DNA from: Warburgia ugandensis
Lineage: Eukaryota; Streptophyta; Magnoliopsida; Canellales; Canellaceae
Direction: 5' to 3'
DNA length: 64,000 nt
NCBI GenBank assembly: GCA_035236585.1
Contig: CP141126.1
Span: forward strand, 65,945,414 to 66,009,413
A program made the translations under genes and the position numbers. The notes under the pieces were generated by a model. The model was not told the DNA's origin. It was given only the letters and a program-made list of their open reading frames with translations, and ran no database searches. This document shows, piece by piece, positions 37,253 through 49,760 of the stretch (its first letter is position 1; each line of letters opens with the position of its first letter).

Positions 37253-38490
37253 TGGTGACGCGAATTTTAAAAATAGCACTTTTTTAAGGATTTTTTTTCT
37301 TTTTTTGGTATGGCGGGACGTGCCTTTCTAAAATGATTTGAAAAATGCATTTGTCATGATTCAAAAAACCTGAGTGCTTAAAGATCTAACCATCCAAAAA
37401 CACTAATGGCTTTATTACATGAACAATTTAATAACTAAAATTTAAAAGTAACTACGAGCATCTTCAATCCTTACTTTTCTCTCTTCTGATAGTGCATGAT
37501 TCAATCCCTGTCATTCTCTTTACCCCTCTTGAGATTTATTTCCATATTGTTAATATTTTGGTTTGAATAACACTTTACTTAGTAGGAACATCTAAAACCA
37601 CAAAATTGGCAAACATGCACAAGCATTATAAAACATGTTTTCAATGCAATAAAAAAACCAAGAATTAACATTAGCCATTCATGCAATTACAATAATTAGG
37701 CATCCTCATTATTTCATACCTTATGAAATATATAACAATAACATGGATATAGCATTCTTAAATCATCTAAATTATATCATAAGGTAAAATGGTCAAATTA
37801 TGGGCATATTTGTCAAATTCATCCATCTAATACAATCATCCATCTAATACAATGGTCATGAGTACTCATTTATCGACCATCCTAGAGTTCCTCATTCAGG
37901 ACCACTAACAACTCATCAAAAATCATAAAATCTCATGGGAACATCATGCTCATGATTAGAAGCACGCATCATGTACCAAGTGATATCCCAAGGGGACTTC
38001 AACCATATCCTCACAGGGAGTATGCAACTCTCGAAAGGGTGCCATGTCACCTATAGTGATCACTTCCACCAGACGAGAAGATGCCACTATTAGGCATTGC
38101 ATGCCATTTCCACTCAAAACTGGATAGGGCCTGGAGCCTAATCCATCACTACCCCTTAGCATAGTCCCATTAGGATTATTTTAACCAATTAAAACCATGC
38201 ATATAGTATATAGTTCCATTTTTAGAAACTTTTCATTTCTATAATTAGTAGGTAGGTATTTTACATACTAAATAATCATGCTTTCATACAAAACAAATAT
38301 CCCAAATTATGAATCATTTATCAAGTATATAAAGATAAAAACAAAAAACTTTCTAAATACATGCATCTTACAAAAAATTAAATCTTATCATCTTACTTGA
38401 TTATGACACATTGTAAAAACTCATATTTCACAAGAGAGCACAATATGAATGAAATTTGCATTCTTTTAATGCTAAAAACTTTACTTAATA
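37253..38490 (-). repeat. LTR fragment related to LTR-C
   Basis: It begins near GTGACGCGAATTTTAAAAA and has 'ggcgggacgtgcc...atgatttgaaaa' about 55 bp on, which parallels TGTGACGACTCGGG and 'ggcgggatgcaaccctatttgaaaa' in the LTR-C at 13308. Similarity beyond about 250 bp is weak. A moderately GC-rich block at 37956-38162 has an open minus-strand frame of 68 codons that matches nothing. The far edge is not visible and may have been replaced by the LINE tail. Confidence 0.4.
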
Positions 38491-38492
38491 TG

Positions 38493-38511
38493 TCATCATC
38501 ATCATCATCAA
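38493..38511 (-). other. 3' tail of the RTE LINE, (TGA)n-type
   Basis: On the minus strand the LINE reading frame runs into TTGATGATGATGATGATGA. RTE-clade LINEs characteristically end in a short microsatellite rather than poly(A), so this marks the true 3' end of the element. Confidence 0.75.
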
Positions 38512-40695
38512 GATCCAATTAGGGGTCGACACATGAATCTTGTTTCTTTATTCCCTTCTATTAAATACCATGGCTTTATTTAGTACCAATGTTTTTAAAT
38601 CTTTTCTCACCACTTCTATCCTCATTCTTTTAGGCCTTTCGCTTGCCTTTTTAGAACCTTCTGCTTGCATTGCCTCACTCCTTTTAACCGTTGCCATTTT
38701 GGGTCTCTTTTGGACATGTCCAAACCATCTAAGCCTAATCTCCCTCATCTTGTTACCTATTTGTGCTACCCCTAAGCTTTCTCTAATGTTTTCATTCCTA
38801 ATTCTATCATTTCTTATCATGACACTCATCCATCTCAACATCCTCATTTCTATGATACTCATCCTATGAACATGATGTTCCTTAACTACCCAACACTTTG
38901 ATCCATAGAGCATGGCTAGCCTTATTACCATCCCATAGAATTTTCCTTTTAGTTTAGTGGCACATGCCGATCACACTAAACTCCAGATGCACATCTCCAT
39001 TTGTTTCAACCCTCTTGGATTCTCTCCTCTCAAGCTCTCCACTTTCATGAATCATTGATCCTAAGTACTAAAAGTGGTCTTTTATGGGGACTTCTTAGTC
39101 ATCAATCTTAATTGGTGTTCCACTTATACTCCTCTCCTTGCTAAAACTGCATTCCATATATTCTATCTTAGTTTGGCTAATTTTAGATCCTTTAGATTCT
39201 AATGCTTCTCTCCATAACTCTAACTTTATGTTTATGCCTTTCCTTGTCTCTTCAATTAAGACTATATCATTTACAAATAACATGCACCATGGAATCTCCT
39301 TGTGCAAATGTTTTGTTAACTCATCCGTAACCAACGTGAAAAGGTATGGACTCAATGACAATCTTTGGTGCGATCTTATAGTGATAGGAAAATCAACGAT
39401 CTCACCACTCATGGTCTTAACATTTGCTACCGCTCCCTCGTACATATTTTTAATTATGTCTATATACCCCCATGAAACCCCTTGCTCACCCAACACCCTT
39501 CATATCAAATCTCTAGGGACTCTATCATAAGCTTTCTCTAAGTCAATAAAGACCATGTGGAGGTCTTTCCTCTTGAACCTATATTTCTCTATCTATTGTC
39601 TTAGTAAGAAACTAGCTTCCATGGTAGACCTCCCAGACATGAAACCAAACTAGTTCTCTGATACACTTTCTCATCTCATAGCCTCTTCTCAATCACTCTT
39701 TCAAAAACTTTCATAGTGTGACTCATAAGTTTGATCCCCCGATAATTAGTGTAGCTTTGTATATCTCTTTTATTCTTATAAATTGGTACAATAGAGCTTT
39801 TCCTCCATTCATCTGGCATTTTCTTTGATTTTATAATCTTGTTGAACAACTTGGTCAACCAAACTACTCCAATATCTCCCATATACTTCCAAACCTCTGT
39901 TAGTATACCATCGGATAGCATGGCCTTTCCTAATTTCATCTTTTTCAAGGCCTCTTTCACTTCAGGTATTCTAATCCTATGTTCATATCTATAATATCCA
40001 ATGTTATTTAGTTTTACAATATTTTCAATCCCTATATTCTCAGAGCCATTGTTATTTAATAATTTTTTAAAGTAAGTTTTGCACCTTTATTTGATCTCAT
40101 CATCTTTAATTAGTACCCTTTGATCATCACTTCTAATGCACCTAATATGGTCTAAGTTCTTATCCTTCTATTCTCTTATTTTTGCATGTTTAAACATATC
40201 TTTCTCACCTTCTCTCGATCCTAGTCTACTATACAGGTCATCATATACCTTAAGTTTAGCCTCAGTATTCTCTTAGCAACCATTTTAGCATTCTTGTACT
40301 GGTCATAGTTTTCATTATTTCTGGTCTTCTGTCATGCTTTAAAACACACCTATTTTTCTTTAATAACTTTATGCACTATTTCACTCTACCACAATGTTTC
40401 CTTTACTAATTGTCATTTACATTTAGGTACTCCTAAGACACCTTTTGCCACTTTCTTAATGGACTTAGCCATATTAGTCCACATGATGGTTACTTCTGTT
40501 TCATTGTTTTTGTTCCCTTCTGCCACCAACTTATTTATGAATGAGGTTATTTTCTCTCCTTTTAAGTTCCACCACTTAGCTTTTAGACACCTATTAAGTT
40601 CATTTCCTTTCTTCCATATTTTAATATAGATATCCATAACGACTAACCTATATTGTGAGGTTTAACTCTCAACGGGTATCACCTTACAACACTTA
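38512..40695 (-). pseudogene. RTE-clade LINE: reverse transcriptase and C-terminal part, 5'-truncated
   Basis: Minus-strand frames give, in order, a linker after the endonuclease (KVIP...; WWNLKGEKITSF; IKKVAKGVLGVPKCK at 40413-40690), the RT fingers (KMKLGKAMLSDGI; MPDEWRKSSIVPIYKNK; NYRGIKLMSHTMKVFERVIE at 39676-39960), the RT palm (RSHQRLSLSPYLFTLV; MLFVNDIVLIEETR at 39095-39496) and the C-terminal region (MLYGSKCW; EMRMLRW; MREIRLRWFGHVQKRP at 38548-38931). That C-terminal region is typical of plant RTE LINEs. The catalytic FADD box reads FVND, so one catalytic aspartate is lost. Several stops and frameshifts separate the blocks. The endonuclease is absent: the frame runs up to the LTR edge at 40696. 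Confidence 0.9.
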
Positions 40696-43435
40696 TGTTG
40701 TAGTTTTAAATATAACTCACAAGCGCACGAATTGTTTGCAATATAGTATGCTAGTGAAGTCAATCCTATGAGGAGGGAAGTATTGTGATCCTAGTGGTCC
40801 CTACTTTAAACTTATCTAGAAAAAATTCAAGTGATTTTTGTCCTAAATTAAGAATGGAAATTAAAACATGAAATTGGAAACTAAGAAAAAATAAGAAACA
40901 TGCTAAATGGAAAAATTTTCTAAAACAAGCACTTTCTAAAATTAAAACTTTCCTAATTAAATTTTTCTAATTTTATGAATATTCAAACGTGAAACTTTCC
41001 TAAAATGCAATTTAGCAACATTCCTAAACATGAAATTAACAACTGATCTAATGGAAACATGCTTTAACAAACTAGTTTCCTAATCATGCAAAACTAAGAA
41101 AAGTAAGCAACCAAATCAACTATTTTAACAAGTCGACAAAATTAATTACTTTCCAACTAAGATGCAAACTAATGGAATCTAACTACAACTAAATAAGAGA
41201 AATAAATAAAAGAAATTACTAACAAACAATGAAAGGAAAACTACCCAAATAACATATATGTAACCATAGAATGGTATGCATTTATCATTGGACAGGAGTG
41301 AATTTAATCAACTACTTTGGAAACCTAAGTATGCAATATGTTTCTAACATTAGCTATGCTATCTAACAATCTAATTGGGCTCTTGAAAGTAAAGTGAACA
41401 AGATTATATTATGTTGGAAATTAACATACACCCTTCATGCAAAGAAATTCCAGCAGTAAGGCAATTAAAACATTCAATGAGTATAACATGTAAAACATGA
41501 AATTAATCACTTCTAATTAATTCAAACATTCAAGAACAAAGTAAATTAACTGCTGGACATAAACATGAATTGAAATTTCCAACTAATATCATTGAATCAC
41601 ATCCAAAAAGTCATCAACATAACACAACATACATGTAGTTCAAATCTGAAACTTATAATTCTATTACAATGATGTTCACTTAATCTCAATAAATCCTTAA
41701 TTACAAGCCAAATTCTTCTTGAATTGTTCCAACATTCACTCATGAACAAGTATGCTTGAAATCAAGGGAGAATCCTATGAAAAACTTAGGCAACAATCCA
41801 ATGAAACTTAAGCAACAAAAGCTGAAAAATCAGGACGGCTAAAAGAGAATAAAGATGCAATGAAAGATAAAGAACAAAACTAGATTCAAGATGACTTCCC
41901 TTGGCAATCACTGCAAGGGAAAACCAGCCTTGAATCTTAGTTTAAAATCAATGAAAAGATAAAGGAAAAACAAGACAAACTAACATGAAAAGAAGCAAAT
42001 TCCAGCAAAGGCTAACCAACCTCCAAAGATGAATCAAAACTCCAAAAATCCTAGGTTGAACACTTGAGGAAGAAGTATAAACCTTGAAAGTTTGTAGCAA
42101 GACCAAAATACTTCACAAAACAACAAGAAAAGGAGGAGAATGGGCTGGAAGGAAGTAGGCATCTCATTCCTATGGAGGAGATGTCTTTTCCTATGGTGAA
42201 AAATGTGTCTTTAGCTTGAGTTTTGGGCTGGTTTTATAAGATTTGTCCTATTTTTCCTAGGGTAACCTAGTACTAAAGTGTGCTGAGGATTAAAGAGTGT
42301 CAATTTGAATGGCTATAATGAGGGGAAGGGGTATACATCAAATAGTAAAATGGGGAACTAAGTTGGCTGCTTTAAGGAGGGGGGTAGGTGAGAGATGCCA
42401 CCTTGTTAGGAAGGGGCATCTCCCCCCTTCCAAAACCATTGAAGGCTTGTTATTTTAGTAAAGTGTGTGGGGATTGGTTAGGAAAGAGGTGGAAGGTATT
42501 AGGGGAAAATTTTTGGTTGCTTGGGAAGTTTTCTAAGAGGTAGAATGAGATAGATTTTGGAAATTCATAGTGCATCTTAAGAGTTAGGTGGAAATTAAGG
42601 GAAAATTGGGGAAAAGAGAGAAAAACACTAAAAATTGGGCGTTCTTATCCCATTGGTCCACATGCCATCTTATTCTAAAATATTTTCCCTCAATTACCTT
42701 CAAAATAACACATGGATAACTCTCTTGAATCTCTTCCAATGCTAACCTTCCATTTATCTTAGCTTTGATGGCTTAGATGGCTACTTCCAATCCTAACCTT
42801 CCATTTAGCTTAGCTTGATGGCTTAGATGACTAACTTTGAAGGGTCCATTGGCTAACCTTTATGTCTAGCTTAAGAAGCTTCCTTGGCCTATTTTCTTGG
42901 CTTCAACCCTTGGCTTGAGTGGCTTGTATGCTTTCATTTGAGTTCCTCAGCCTACCACATTCTTTCATGGCTTATATGCTAAGGTAGCTTAAGTGGCTTC
43001 CATGCAAAGGTGGTGGGAATGCATGGCTTACTTCATGGGCCCACTTTGGTCATCTTTAGCTCCTTTAATCACATCCATTACTAGTCCATAAGATGATCTT
43101 GGCCTTTGGTTTATGTTGAAGTGATAATTTTGAGGCTTTGACTCAATCTTTTGATCTTGATCTTCAATTTGTTCCAATCGATCTCGGCCATTGGATCAAC
43201 ATCTTTCTTCCTACAAAAAGTGAAAAATCCTAATTAAATCCTAGAAAAAACATGGTTAATCACATACTTTACATGGACTAGCTTATGGACCTACAAAATA
43301 ACAAACTTTTGGTTATTAGGTAAAAAAAAAAAAGAAGTGTTATGAATTTTGGTCTAAAAACTCTAATTTACCCTTATAAGTTGTAACACATTAATACTAA
43401 TTGCGAAGTTTTTATGAAAAATTAAACACTTATCA
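40696..43435 (-). repeat. 3' LTR (LTR-B) of the Athila-like gypsy element
   Basis: On the minus strand the LTR runs from TGATAAGTGTTTAA (43435) to AAACTACAACA (40696), 2,740 bp. A polypurine tract precedes its start. Other copies with the same edges are at 21546-21891, 22995-25347 and 52321-54419. The end block, with 'ctcacaagcgcacgaattg' and 'gtcaatcctatgagga' on the plus strand, is shared in reverse orientation by the copies at 25260-25347 and 54330-54419. The lower edge abuts LINE coding sequence directly. Confidence 0.85.
42232..42242 (-). promoter_or_regulatory. TATA box of the LTR-B
   Basis: The minus strand reads TCTTATAAAAC about 1.2 kb into the LTR, followed by a plausible leader. 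A corresponding TATA-like sequence is present in the other LTR-B copies. Confidence 0.4.
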
Positions 43436-43446
43436 CACCCCCAACT
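43436..43446 (-). other. Polypurine tract of the Athila-like element
   Basis: The minus strand reads AGTTGGGGGTG immediately before the LTR start. Athila/Tat-type elements typically carry this kind of G-rich tract after a noncoding stretch beyond integrase. Confidence 0.75.
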
Positions 43447-45182
43447 AGCATTTTAATAGTCTTGAACAAAACATATGAAAAATCATTTTACAAAAACAAA
43501 TACAAGGTGCCACTTTCTTAGGAACTCACGCTTGCATTTAGCATATGCAATAAGCTCTTAAACCCCTTAGGTTACCCCTAGTGGACGAGTTAGGCCATGT
43601 GAGGTTTTGTTGTGAATATACCCACAAATTTTCCTAAGGTTGAATCCCCTATTTTATCTCAGAGAATCCTCATTCATTAGCACTCTACTAGTTTTTCACA
43701 ACTTAATAGAGAAGATTGATCATTTTACAAATCATGCACATACTAAAGACATTTCATTCTAACTATTTCGTAGAGTGCATATGTGTGTACAGCCATTTAA
43801 GTCATGACTTCTAACTAGTTATGCTTAAATCCCCTTAGAAATGTGTCTTGACCTCAAATCCTTACAGGTACACTCTCAGAAATGAAACTCTCAAATAAGG
43901 GGTTAAACATATTTTGAAGTGTTAAAGAGACAAAGGAAAGTGATCCTTAAGACTGGATGTTATCACCAAGAATAGTAGGGGTATTTTACCTCAATTCCTT
44001 CTTTTTATTTCCTCTTTAAGGCTATGTTCCACCTAAGATCCATAGGTCCTTAGTTAGGACGAAATGTAGGCTTAAGGGTTATCAAAAGAAGGGTATAAAA
44101 ATTTCAAAGGTTCAAAATGGTGTAGAGGTCTTCAATGAATATTTGTTAAGACACTTTTTGGATTTGTTGAAGTGATTTTTCTTTGTATTCTTGCCTTTCA
44201 ATTTTCTCTTCTTTTTCTAATACTTTTCTTTTCACTTTTTCTTTTCCCTTTGGTTTCTTTGGAAGAAAGACAACTAATTTTATCACTTCTTTGACTTTTT
44301 GTCCTCTTTTGAACTTTTATACTAACTCTATTCATTTTGAAAATGGGTAATGGTTATTTGTTTTACTAGTTTATTTTGGGTTAAAGTGATCGGGGTTAAG
44401 AAAGAAAGGCTTAATAGTAGGCTTAAAGGGCTAACTATCGATGGCTATATTGACTAGGCTTTATGTCTCTAGGTTGAACAAGGATGGCCTATATCATTTC
44501 CTAGGTTTTTAAAGCCTATCATATTCAATACATTTTTTGGAAATAAAGCTATTACTCTTATTTATGTTTCATAGTTAGCCAAAACAAGGATAACAAGATC
44601 ACATTAATGTATGTTCACTAAAAAATTGTGGAATTACTTATAACTCTCTAAAAGAAGACAGTCTCTAAACTTACTAGGTTATAAGTCTCCACTAATTTTC
44701 CTCAGAGTCTCTAAGTCACACCTCTTTATTAGTCTTGACTATGTGCTATGTATAAATGGTTCCTGAGAATTAACTTTCATAAAATGGTTCAACACATGAA
44801 TAATATGCAAAACTAATCATATACGCTCCCATTAAGAGGTGAAAAAATTAGAACTACTAAATTCTGAACATCGAGTTTGAGAATTAACTTTCATAAAATG
44901 CTTCAACACATGAATAATATGTAAAACTAATCATATGCACTCCCATTAAGAGGTGAAAAAATTAGATCTACTAAATTCTGAACATCCAATTCTCATCATA
45001 GTAAGGGAACTCTTCCAAAAATGTTCTTCTTCTTTTTTTTTGAAAGCTTAAGAAAATTCAAAATCTCTATATGCACCTACACCCCCCAAATAAATGAAAC
45101 ATTATCCCCACCATTTTAAAACATAGGATCCTATAGGGAAAGATGTAGAAGATGGAGATTTTAAAAACATCTAGGTTGCCTC
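43447..45182 (-). mobile_element. Post-integrase noncoding region of the Athila-like element
   Basis: About 1.7 kb lies between the integrase end and the polypurine tract. In Athila-type elements this region may hold an envelope-like frame; none is readable here. It contains the 114-bp duplication at 44764-44991 and otherwise AT-rich sequence with no recognised motif. Confidence 0.6.
44764..44991. repeat. 114-bp tandem duplication
   Basis: The two units are adjacent, start 'tgagaattaactttcataaa' and differ at only a handful of positions, so this duplication is younger than most decay in the element. Confidence 0.9.
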
Positions 45183-46385
45183 CTAGGGAACGCTAAGTTT
45201 TACGTCTTCAGCCAGACATAACGATGAGTGCAGTGATGGTATACTACAAGGATTAGGCATCTCTAAGAAAGGTTTTAACCTCTGACCATTGAATTTTTTG
45301 GATTTCTCCATCCTTCTCAATCTCCATGGCCCATGAGGCTGGAAGGAGCATACTATATATGGTTCGGTCCATCTAATCCTCAGTTTTCTTGGGAAGAGAT
45401 GCAAATCTAGAGTTATACAATAAGATCTTTTGTCTAGGTGTGAAGGATTTTCTTAAGATTTGGCGATCATGTGTAACCTTCATCCGGTCTTTGTATAATT
45501 AGGTAGAGTCATATGCATCTTTCCTCAATTCTTCCAACTCTTTGAGTTGGAGTTTTTAGTGGGTCCCAACAAAATCTAAGTCAAATTTGAGCTTTTTGAT
45601 AGCCCAATTTGCTTTGTGCTCTAACTCTACTAGTAAACAGTAGGCCTTTCCATAGACTAAGTGGTAAGGTAATATTCTTATAGGAGTTTATATGCTATAC
45701 GACAAGCCCACAAAGTGTCATTGAGTCTCATAGACTAGTCTTTCCTACTTGGATTGACTGTCTTCTCTAGAATCTACTTTATCTCCCTTTGATACCTCTA
45801 CTTGGCCACTAGTCTGGCAGTGGTATGGGGTAGCTATTCCATGGTTGACACCATACTTGTTCATTAAATTCTTAAACACTTTATTACAAAAGTGTTTTCC
45901 CCCATCACTTATTGTGGCTCTTGGAGTACTAAACCTTGCAAAGATATTTTCTTTTAAGAACTTTACGATGACTTTGTGGTCATTGGTTTTGCAAGGTATA
46001 GCCTCCACCCACTTGGACACGTAGTTTACTCCTACTAGGATGTAAAGATTTCCAAAAGAATTAGGGAAGGGCCCCATGAAATCTATGCCCAAAACATTGA
46101 ATGGCTCTATAATAAGTATTGGGCTTGGGCATCATATGTCTCCTTCCTAGACTACCTAATCTTTGACACCTTAAACATGCTTTGTAATAAGCATGCGCAT
46201 CCTTAAATATGGTAGGCCAATGAAGACCACACCACAAATTTTTTGCATCTGTCTTTGCATGATCATGATAGAAGGAGATGATTTGATTGTGTTCACTATC
46301 TGGTATGCGTCTTCTAATCACCTGATCAGGGCAATACATGAATAAGTATAGGTTGTCCCAAGTGAAATATCTAACCTCAGTCAAA
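45183..46385 (-). pseudogene. Athila-like gypsy integrase, frameshifted
   Basis: Minus-strand 46061-46384 gives the HHCC zinc-binding part: RRRIPDSEHNQIISFYHDHA, WPTIFKDAHAYYKACLRCQR. A frameshift near 46070 leads to the core at 45745-46092: [40 protein letters not shown] and [20 protein letters not shown], with the first two catalytic Asp visible, then TSGQVEVS. Another frameshift destroys the middle. 45183-45404 gives the C-terminal part: LHLFPRKLRIRWTEPYIV and NGQRLKPFLE. The wording of these motifs is that of the Athila/Tat branch of Ty3/gypsy. The enzyme would have joined the DNA copy to host DNA; this copy is dead. Confidence 0.92.
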
Positions 46386-46931
46386 AATCTCTTTTTATCT
46401 TGTTTGCTCTAATGATTAGGCATTTTTTGTGTAACAAAATAATTAACAATATCACCGCACCAAGGCACCTAGGAAATATGTAACAACCGTTCATCTAGTA
46501 AGGATTTAGTTGTAAGCATGTGATCACTATTATGCTCCACCACTAGTCTAGATAAGTGGTCTACTAAAACATTTTCAACACCTTTCTGGATAAGTCAAAA
46601 TCTTATAGCAATAGTATCCAATGGATCAACCTTGGTTTTGCATCCTTTTTAGAAAGGAGGTACTTTAAAGATGGGTGGTCAAAGTACATTATAACTTTAA
46701 ACCCTAACAAGTAAGGTCTAAACTTATCTAACAACTTTTTCTCTATGGCTGAATAACTGAGTTGTACATCATTTAGTGTTTTGCTAGCATATATATTACA
46801 TGAAAAAGTTTATTGATGTGCTGCCTCAAAACAGCTCCAATGGCATAATCTGATGCATCACACAAAATCTCAAATAGTGTATTCCAATCTGGTGGTCGGA
46901 TAATGGGTGTAGAAGTCAACTCAATCTTGAG
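46386..46931 (-). pseudogene. RNase H region of the Athila-like element
   Basis: The minus strand reads LTSTPIIRPPDWNTLFEILC and then DASDYAIGAVLRQ, the standard start of the gypsy RNase H domain, which degrades the RNA strand during reverse transcription. Downstream, several stops and frameshifts make the frame unreadable until the integrase zinc-binding part. Confidence 0.75.
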
Positions 46932-47870
46932 TCACTCAAATGCTTTCTTATACTCTTCATCAAAGTCAAAAATAGCCTCCTTTGTAAGTAAGTTATAGAG
47001 GGGCGTGGCAATTTTGCTAAAATCCTTGATGACGCATCTATAAAAGCTAGCATGTCCCAAAAAAGAGCAAATTTCTTTCACCGCCCTTGGTGGAGGAAGG
47101 TTGGCTATTAAATCCATTTTTGCCTTATCGACTTCTTTCCCATTGGGTGATGTTATATGGCTTAAAACTATCCTTTCTTTCCCATTGGGTGATGTTATAT
47201 GGCCTAAAACTATCCCACTTTGTACCATAAAATTGCACTTTTCCAAGTTTAAAATAAGAATTTTCCCCTGACACCTTTCTAGAACTAACTTTAAGTGATG
47301 CTGGCACTCATCAAATGATGACCCAAATATTGAGAAGTCATCCACAAACAACTCAAGAAACCTTTCTATCATATTAGAGAAAATTCTTAACATACACCTT
47401 TGAAATGTAGCTAGACCATTACAAAGCTCAAAAGTTATACATCAATAAGTGAAAGTTCCAAAGGGGCGAGTGAAGGCAATCTTCTCCTAATCCTCTGGTG
47501 CTATAAGAATCTAGTTATAACCAAAATATCCATTCAAAAAATAGTAATAGCTATGTCCAACTAACCTTTCTAGCATTTGGTTTATGAAGGGTAGAGGAAA
47601 GTGATCTTTCCTTATGACAACGTTCAACTTTCGTTAGTTAATGCAAAATCTCAACCTGGTGGTCAGGCGAGTGGGTACTGACTCATTATCCTCATTTTCT
47701 ACTACCATGATCTTGGATTTCTTAGGTACAACCTAAACTAGGCTAACCCAAGTGCTGTCAAAGATAGGATATATAATGCCACAATCTAAAAGCTTTAAGA
47801 CTTCATCTCAAACAATGTCCTTCATATGGGAATTAAGTCATCTTTGGGTTTCCCTAGAAGGTTTTGCATT
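46932..47870 (-). pseudogene. Reverse transcriptase of the Athila-like element
   Basis: Minus-strand motifs run in order: DEVLKLLDCGIIYPIFDSTW then VVPKK and VVENEDNESVPTR (47640-47860), and, after a damaged middle, ELFVDDFSIFGSSFDECQHH with the intact catalytic VDD box, KCNFMVQSGIVLGH, and KEICSFLGHASFYRCVIKDF (46932-47393). There is a stop right after WVSLV. The frame contains a 42-bp duplication that repeats VLGHITSPNGKE almost exactly. The palm's two aspartates are kept but the gene is broken elsewhere. Confidence 0.92.
47131..47214. repeat. 42-bp in-frame tandem duplication in the RT gene
   Basis: The word 'tttcccattgggtgatgtta' recurs exactly 42 bp apart (47139 and 47181 at its CCC). 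It adds 14 codons without shifting the frame, placing a second copy of a conserved loop after the palm motif. Confidence 0.92.
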
Positions 47871-48149
47871 TTCCTCAAGGTGTATCTTATGCATGCATAC
47901 GATGAGACTAATCCCTTTGATGGCTACTATCATCCAACCTAGAGTAGTTTTATGCTCCTCAAAGATATTTAAAATCTTACCCTATTTATTAGCTAAATTT
48001 AGTGCTATTATCACAGATAAGGTTTCATCTGGACCTAGATATGAATATTTCAAGTTGTCAGGCAAGGGTTTTAGGTCCAGAGATGGTGGTTACTCTATCG
48101 AGGGTATTGGGACAGATTTAAAAGGTGGGAGTGATTCCACATAAGGACC

Positions 48150-48800
48150 CTACATGGAGGTATCCATGCTTGGAGTAGCCTCCAAAAGGTTGTTTACCTC
48201 CTCAATAGACTTGTCTATATCAAATTCTCCATTAAAGTGCATGAGACAAGCCTCTAGTGGGTCAAAGATGAACAATGGTGGATGCATGTCATTAATTAGA
48301 CTCTCAATCAAATTGACATCGCAAGAATCATCAAGGTTTAAATGTTGTTGATCGGTGTTAAGGACATTTAGCTTAACTTTCATGTTGTCAAATGATAATT
48401 TCATTACACCATTCCTACAATTACTAATGGTGTTGGACATTGCCAAGAATGGACACCCAAGGATGACTAGAATCTAACTACTAGGATCAGATACAGGATG
48501 GGTGTTCAGTACAAAGAAATCAATTGGGTAATAGAATTGGTCCACTTGTATCAAGACATCTTCAACCAAACCATGGGGTATCTTGATAGATCTATCCACT
48601 AATTGAAGCATGGTAGTGGTTGGTTTTAACTCATCTTGTCTTAGTTGCTCATAGACAAAGTGTGGCAACAAGTTAACACTTGCCCCTAGGTCAAGTAATT
48701 CCATATCTATGACATGATCTCCAATGACACAAGAAATGGTAGGACACCCTAAGTCTTTAAACTTTGATGGGGTCTTGTGTTGAATCAAAAAGCTTACCTG
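48150..48800 (-). pseudogene. Aspartic protease region of the Athila-like element
   Basis: Minus-strand 48474-48788 gives PTISCVIGDHVIDMELLDLG followed by ASVNLLPHFVYEQL, the Athila-type protease motif with D-L-G-A-S in place of D-T/S-G-A. Then come LVEDVLIQVDQFYYPIDFFV, and after an in-frame stop the continuation RNGVMKLSFDNMKVKLNVLN at 48150-48446. The protease would have cut the polyprotein. 47871-48149 has no clear domain and corresponds to the variable linker before RT. Confidence 0.88.
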
Positions 48801-49760
48801 CTCAATAAGGAAAGCTTTCTTTTTCTTTTGTAGATCTCTTTTAAGAACTTGGCATAGATTTGGACATATTTAAATACCTCCATTAACTCGTTAAAGTTTT
48901 CTCCCTTTCTAGCCTTGTTCAATAATTGAGGAAAAGGGACTTTAGGCACATAGAGTGTCTCCACTATAAGTTCTATAGGATTTTTCTGTCTTTCTCTTTC
49001 TCCATTGTTTTGGTTGCCTCTTTCTCATTTGCAACTAGTGTAATGCATTTTTAGTGTCGTTATTATGTTTTAAAAGTTTTTCAAGCATGGTGTGGATGTT
49101 TTCCTCTGAAGATGGTTTCTTTTGTTGCCTAGGTTGTTGGAAGCCAGGTGGCTACTAGGAAACTATAGCTTTATGATGAAAGTTTTGGGTAGGAGGGTTC
49201 ACAGATGGTCCCTCTTAGTAGTTATTCTTCAACTAGGAAAAATTGGGATGTCCAGCCCATGCATGGTTGTAGGTCTTAGAATATGGGCTATTGCTAGGTT
49301 GGCGATATGCATTCAATGCATTCGCTTGATCAACAAGATTGTCATTCAGCGCTTTATTTGATGAACAAGACATGGTTATATGGGCTGGGCTAGAACATAT
49401 AGCACAAACCTCTTATGGAGGTTTAAGGGATGAGGTAGCTATAAAGGATTGAAACATAGTTTCAAGTTTGTCTGCTCCACTATTGGACTTGTCCAATCTG
49501 GCTAGTACAGAGTTGAGTTTATGGTATAAATCAATATGCACTCCTATCTCATAAAGACCCCCTCTCTTGGTGGGCTAGTTGTTTCTCTATCTTCTTAATT
49601 ATTTGCTAAAGTCTGAAAGAACTCCCAAGCCTCACTCTCATCCTTTAGCATGAGGGTCCCTCCACTCGCTACATCTATCATTTGTCTATTTTGAGGCGTC
49701 AATGCCTCATAGAAGTATTGGACTTACTGCCTCATAGAAGTAAACTCACTCTTCATGTTG
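48801..49760 (-). pseudogene. Gag C-terminal part of the Athila-like element
   Basis: Near 49600-49730 the minus strand reads QYFYEALTPQNRQMIDVASG and LKDESEAWEFFQTLANN, the recognisable Athila gag block. 49220-49330 gives PYSKTYNHAWAGHPNFS followed by PPGFQQPRQQKK. 48830-48960 gives VPKVPFPQLLNKARKGENFN and YAKFLKEIYKRKRKLSLL, the part just before protease. Several in-frame stops occur. The N-terminal half of gag, the leader, the PBS and the 5' LTR are missing: recognisable sequence stops about 200 bp before a (CT)n tract. Confidence 0.85.

Noticed and set aside
38540..39530. Plus-strand frames of 109 and 130 codons
   Set aside because: They are antisense to LINE RT motifs.
47752..48351. 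Plus-strand frames of 130 and 65 codons
   Set aside because: They are antisense to the Athila-like RT/protease region, whose minus-strand motifs are clear.
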